This document shows, piece after piece, positions 6,101 to 6,268 of a DNA stretch of 6,268 nucleotides. Both the position numbers and the translations under genes were made by a program. Every line of letters begins with the position of its first letter. Position 1 is the stretch's first letter. Under the pieces are notes generated by a model. The model made no database searches. It was not told where the DNA came from and worked only from the letters and a program-made list of their open reading frames with translations. The stretch comes from Planctomycetota bacterium. GTDB lineage: Bacteria; Planctomycetota; Planctomycetia; Pirellulales; Lacipirellulaceae. The stretch covers positions 1 through 6,268 of the forward strand of contig JAJDEE010000274.1 in NCBI GenBank assembly GCA_029259975.1. The letters run 5' to 3'.

Positions 6101-6268
6101 ATGCCTCCCACATCCCTCGAAAAATCAATGCCAGAAAGTTCTTCCACCCTCGCTGGCCAATGGGCCATGGTCACAGGCAGTTCCAGCGGCATCGGTCGCG
6201 CTATCGCTCTTGAATTCGCAGGCGCTGGCGTAAACGTCCTCGTTCACGGCTGTAGCAAACGAGATGCT
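6101..6268 (+). CDS. Short-chain dehydrogenase/reductase, N-terminal fragment (cut by window edge)
   Basis: The first 56 codons are present and the frame is open to the right edge. Residues 19-50 (LAGQWAMVTG..., TGSSSGIG at 25-32, RAIALEFAGAG, VNVLVHG) are the first beta strand, glycine-rich cofactor loop, helix and second strand of a classical SDR Rossmann fold, so it should bind NAD(P)(H). SKR just after the second strand (52-54) may favour NADPH, which is inference. The catalytic Tyr/Lys region is outside the window, so the substrate cannot be guessed; FabG-like reductases and many sugar or alcohol dehydrogenases share this start. The start could be the ATG at 6101 or the in-frame ATG at 6128 (residue 10); neither has a clear ribosome binding site, and both leave a full Rossmann start. 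Confidence 0.88.
   Translation, partial: MPPTSLEKSMPESSSTLAGQWAMVTGSSSGIGRAIALEFAGAGVNVLVHGCSKRDA

Noticed and set aside
6003..6233. Plus-strand 76-codon frame across the divergent spacer
   Set aside because: It overlaps the reductase in another frame and shows no family features, whereas the reductase frame has a clear Rossmann motif.
1624..6268. Acyltransferase plus reductase as a polyketide or fatty-acid cluster
   Set aside because: They are 3.3 kb apart with a PEP-CTERM protein and a propeller protein between them, and there is no ketosynthase or acyl carrier protein in the window.

Overview
The window looks like a piece of a planctomycete chromosome, most plausibly of the Pirellulales type. 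The grounds are indirect. There is a secreted protein with a PEP-CTERM sorting tail, a membrane-anchored PQQ-like beta-propeller protein, a secreted protein built of RRYDASGNPLG-type repeats, and mostly single genes separated by leaders of 140 to 370 bases. There is no rRNA, tRNA, transposase, integrase or CRISPR array to fix the lineage.

Layout. Bases 1-682 (minus) are the N-terminal part of a secreted repeat protein that runs off the left edge; its 50-residue repeats are nearly identical even as DNA. A strong hairpin terminator at 831-857 separates it from a small two-CBS-domain protein (914-1309, minus). A divergent spacer of about 310 bases leads to a stand-alone FabD-like acyltransferase (1624-2781, plus) that keeps the catalytic Ser/His pair but lacks two other signature elements of malonyl transferases. 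A 368-base gene-free leader with several inverted repeats precedes a PEP-CTERM exported protein (3150-4229, plus). That gene ends in a rho-independent terminator whose right arm and T-run overlap the last codons and stop of the convergent three-TM beta-propeller protein (4287-5960, minus). A divergent 140-base spacer separates the latter from the start of a short-chain dehydrogenase/reductase (6101 onward, plus), cut by the right edge.

How the genes work together. No obvious operon or pathway links them: orientations alternate and most genes have their own control regions. Three of the six products are predicted to be exported or membrane-anchored. The acyltransferase and the reductase could both act on acyl or polyketide chemistry, but they are 3.3 kb apart with unrelated genes between them, so this is only a possibility. 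I see no clear new multi-gene system. The items most worth a second look are the atypical acyltransferase, the homogenised repeat array, and the terminator/stop-codon overlap.
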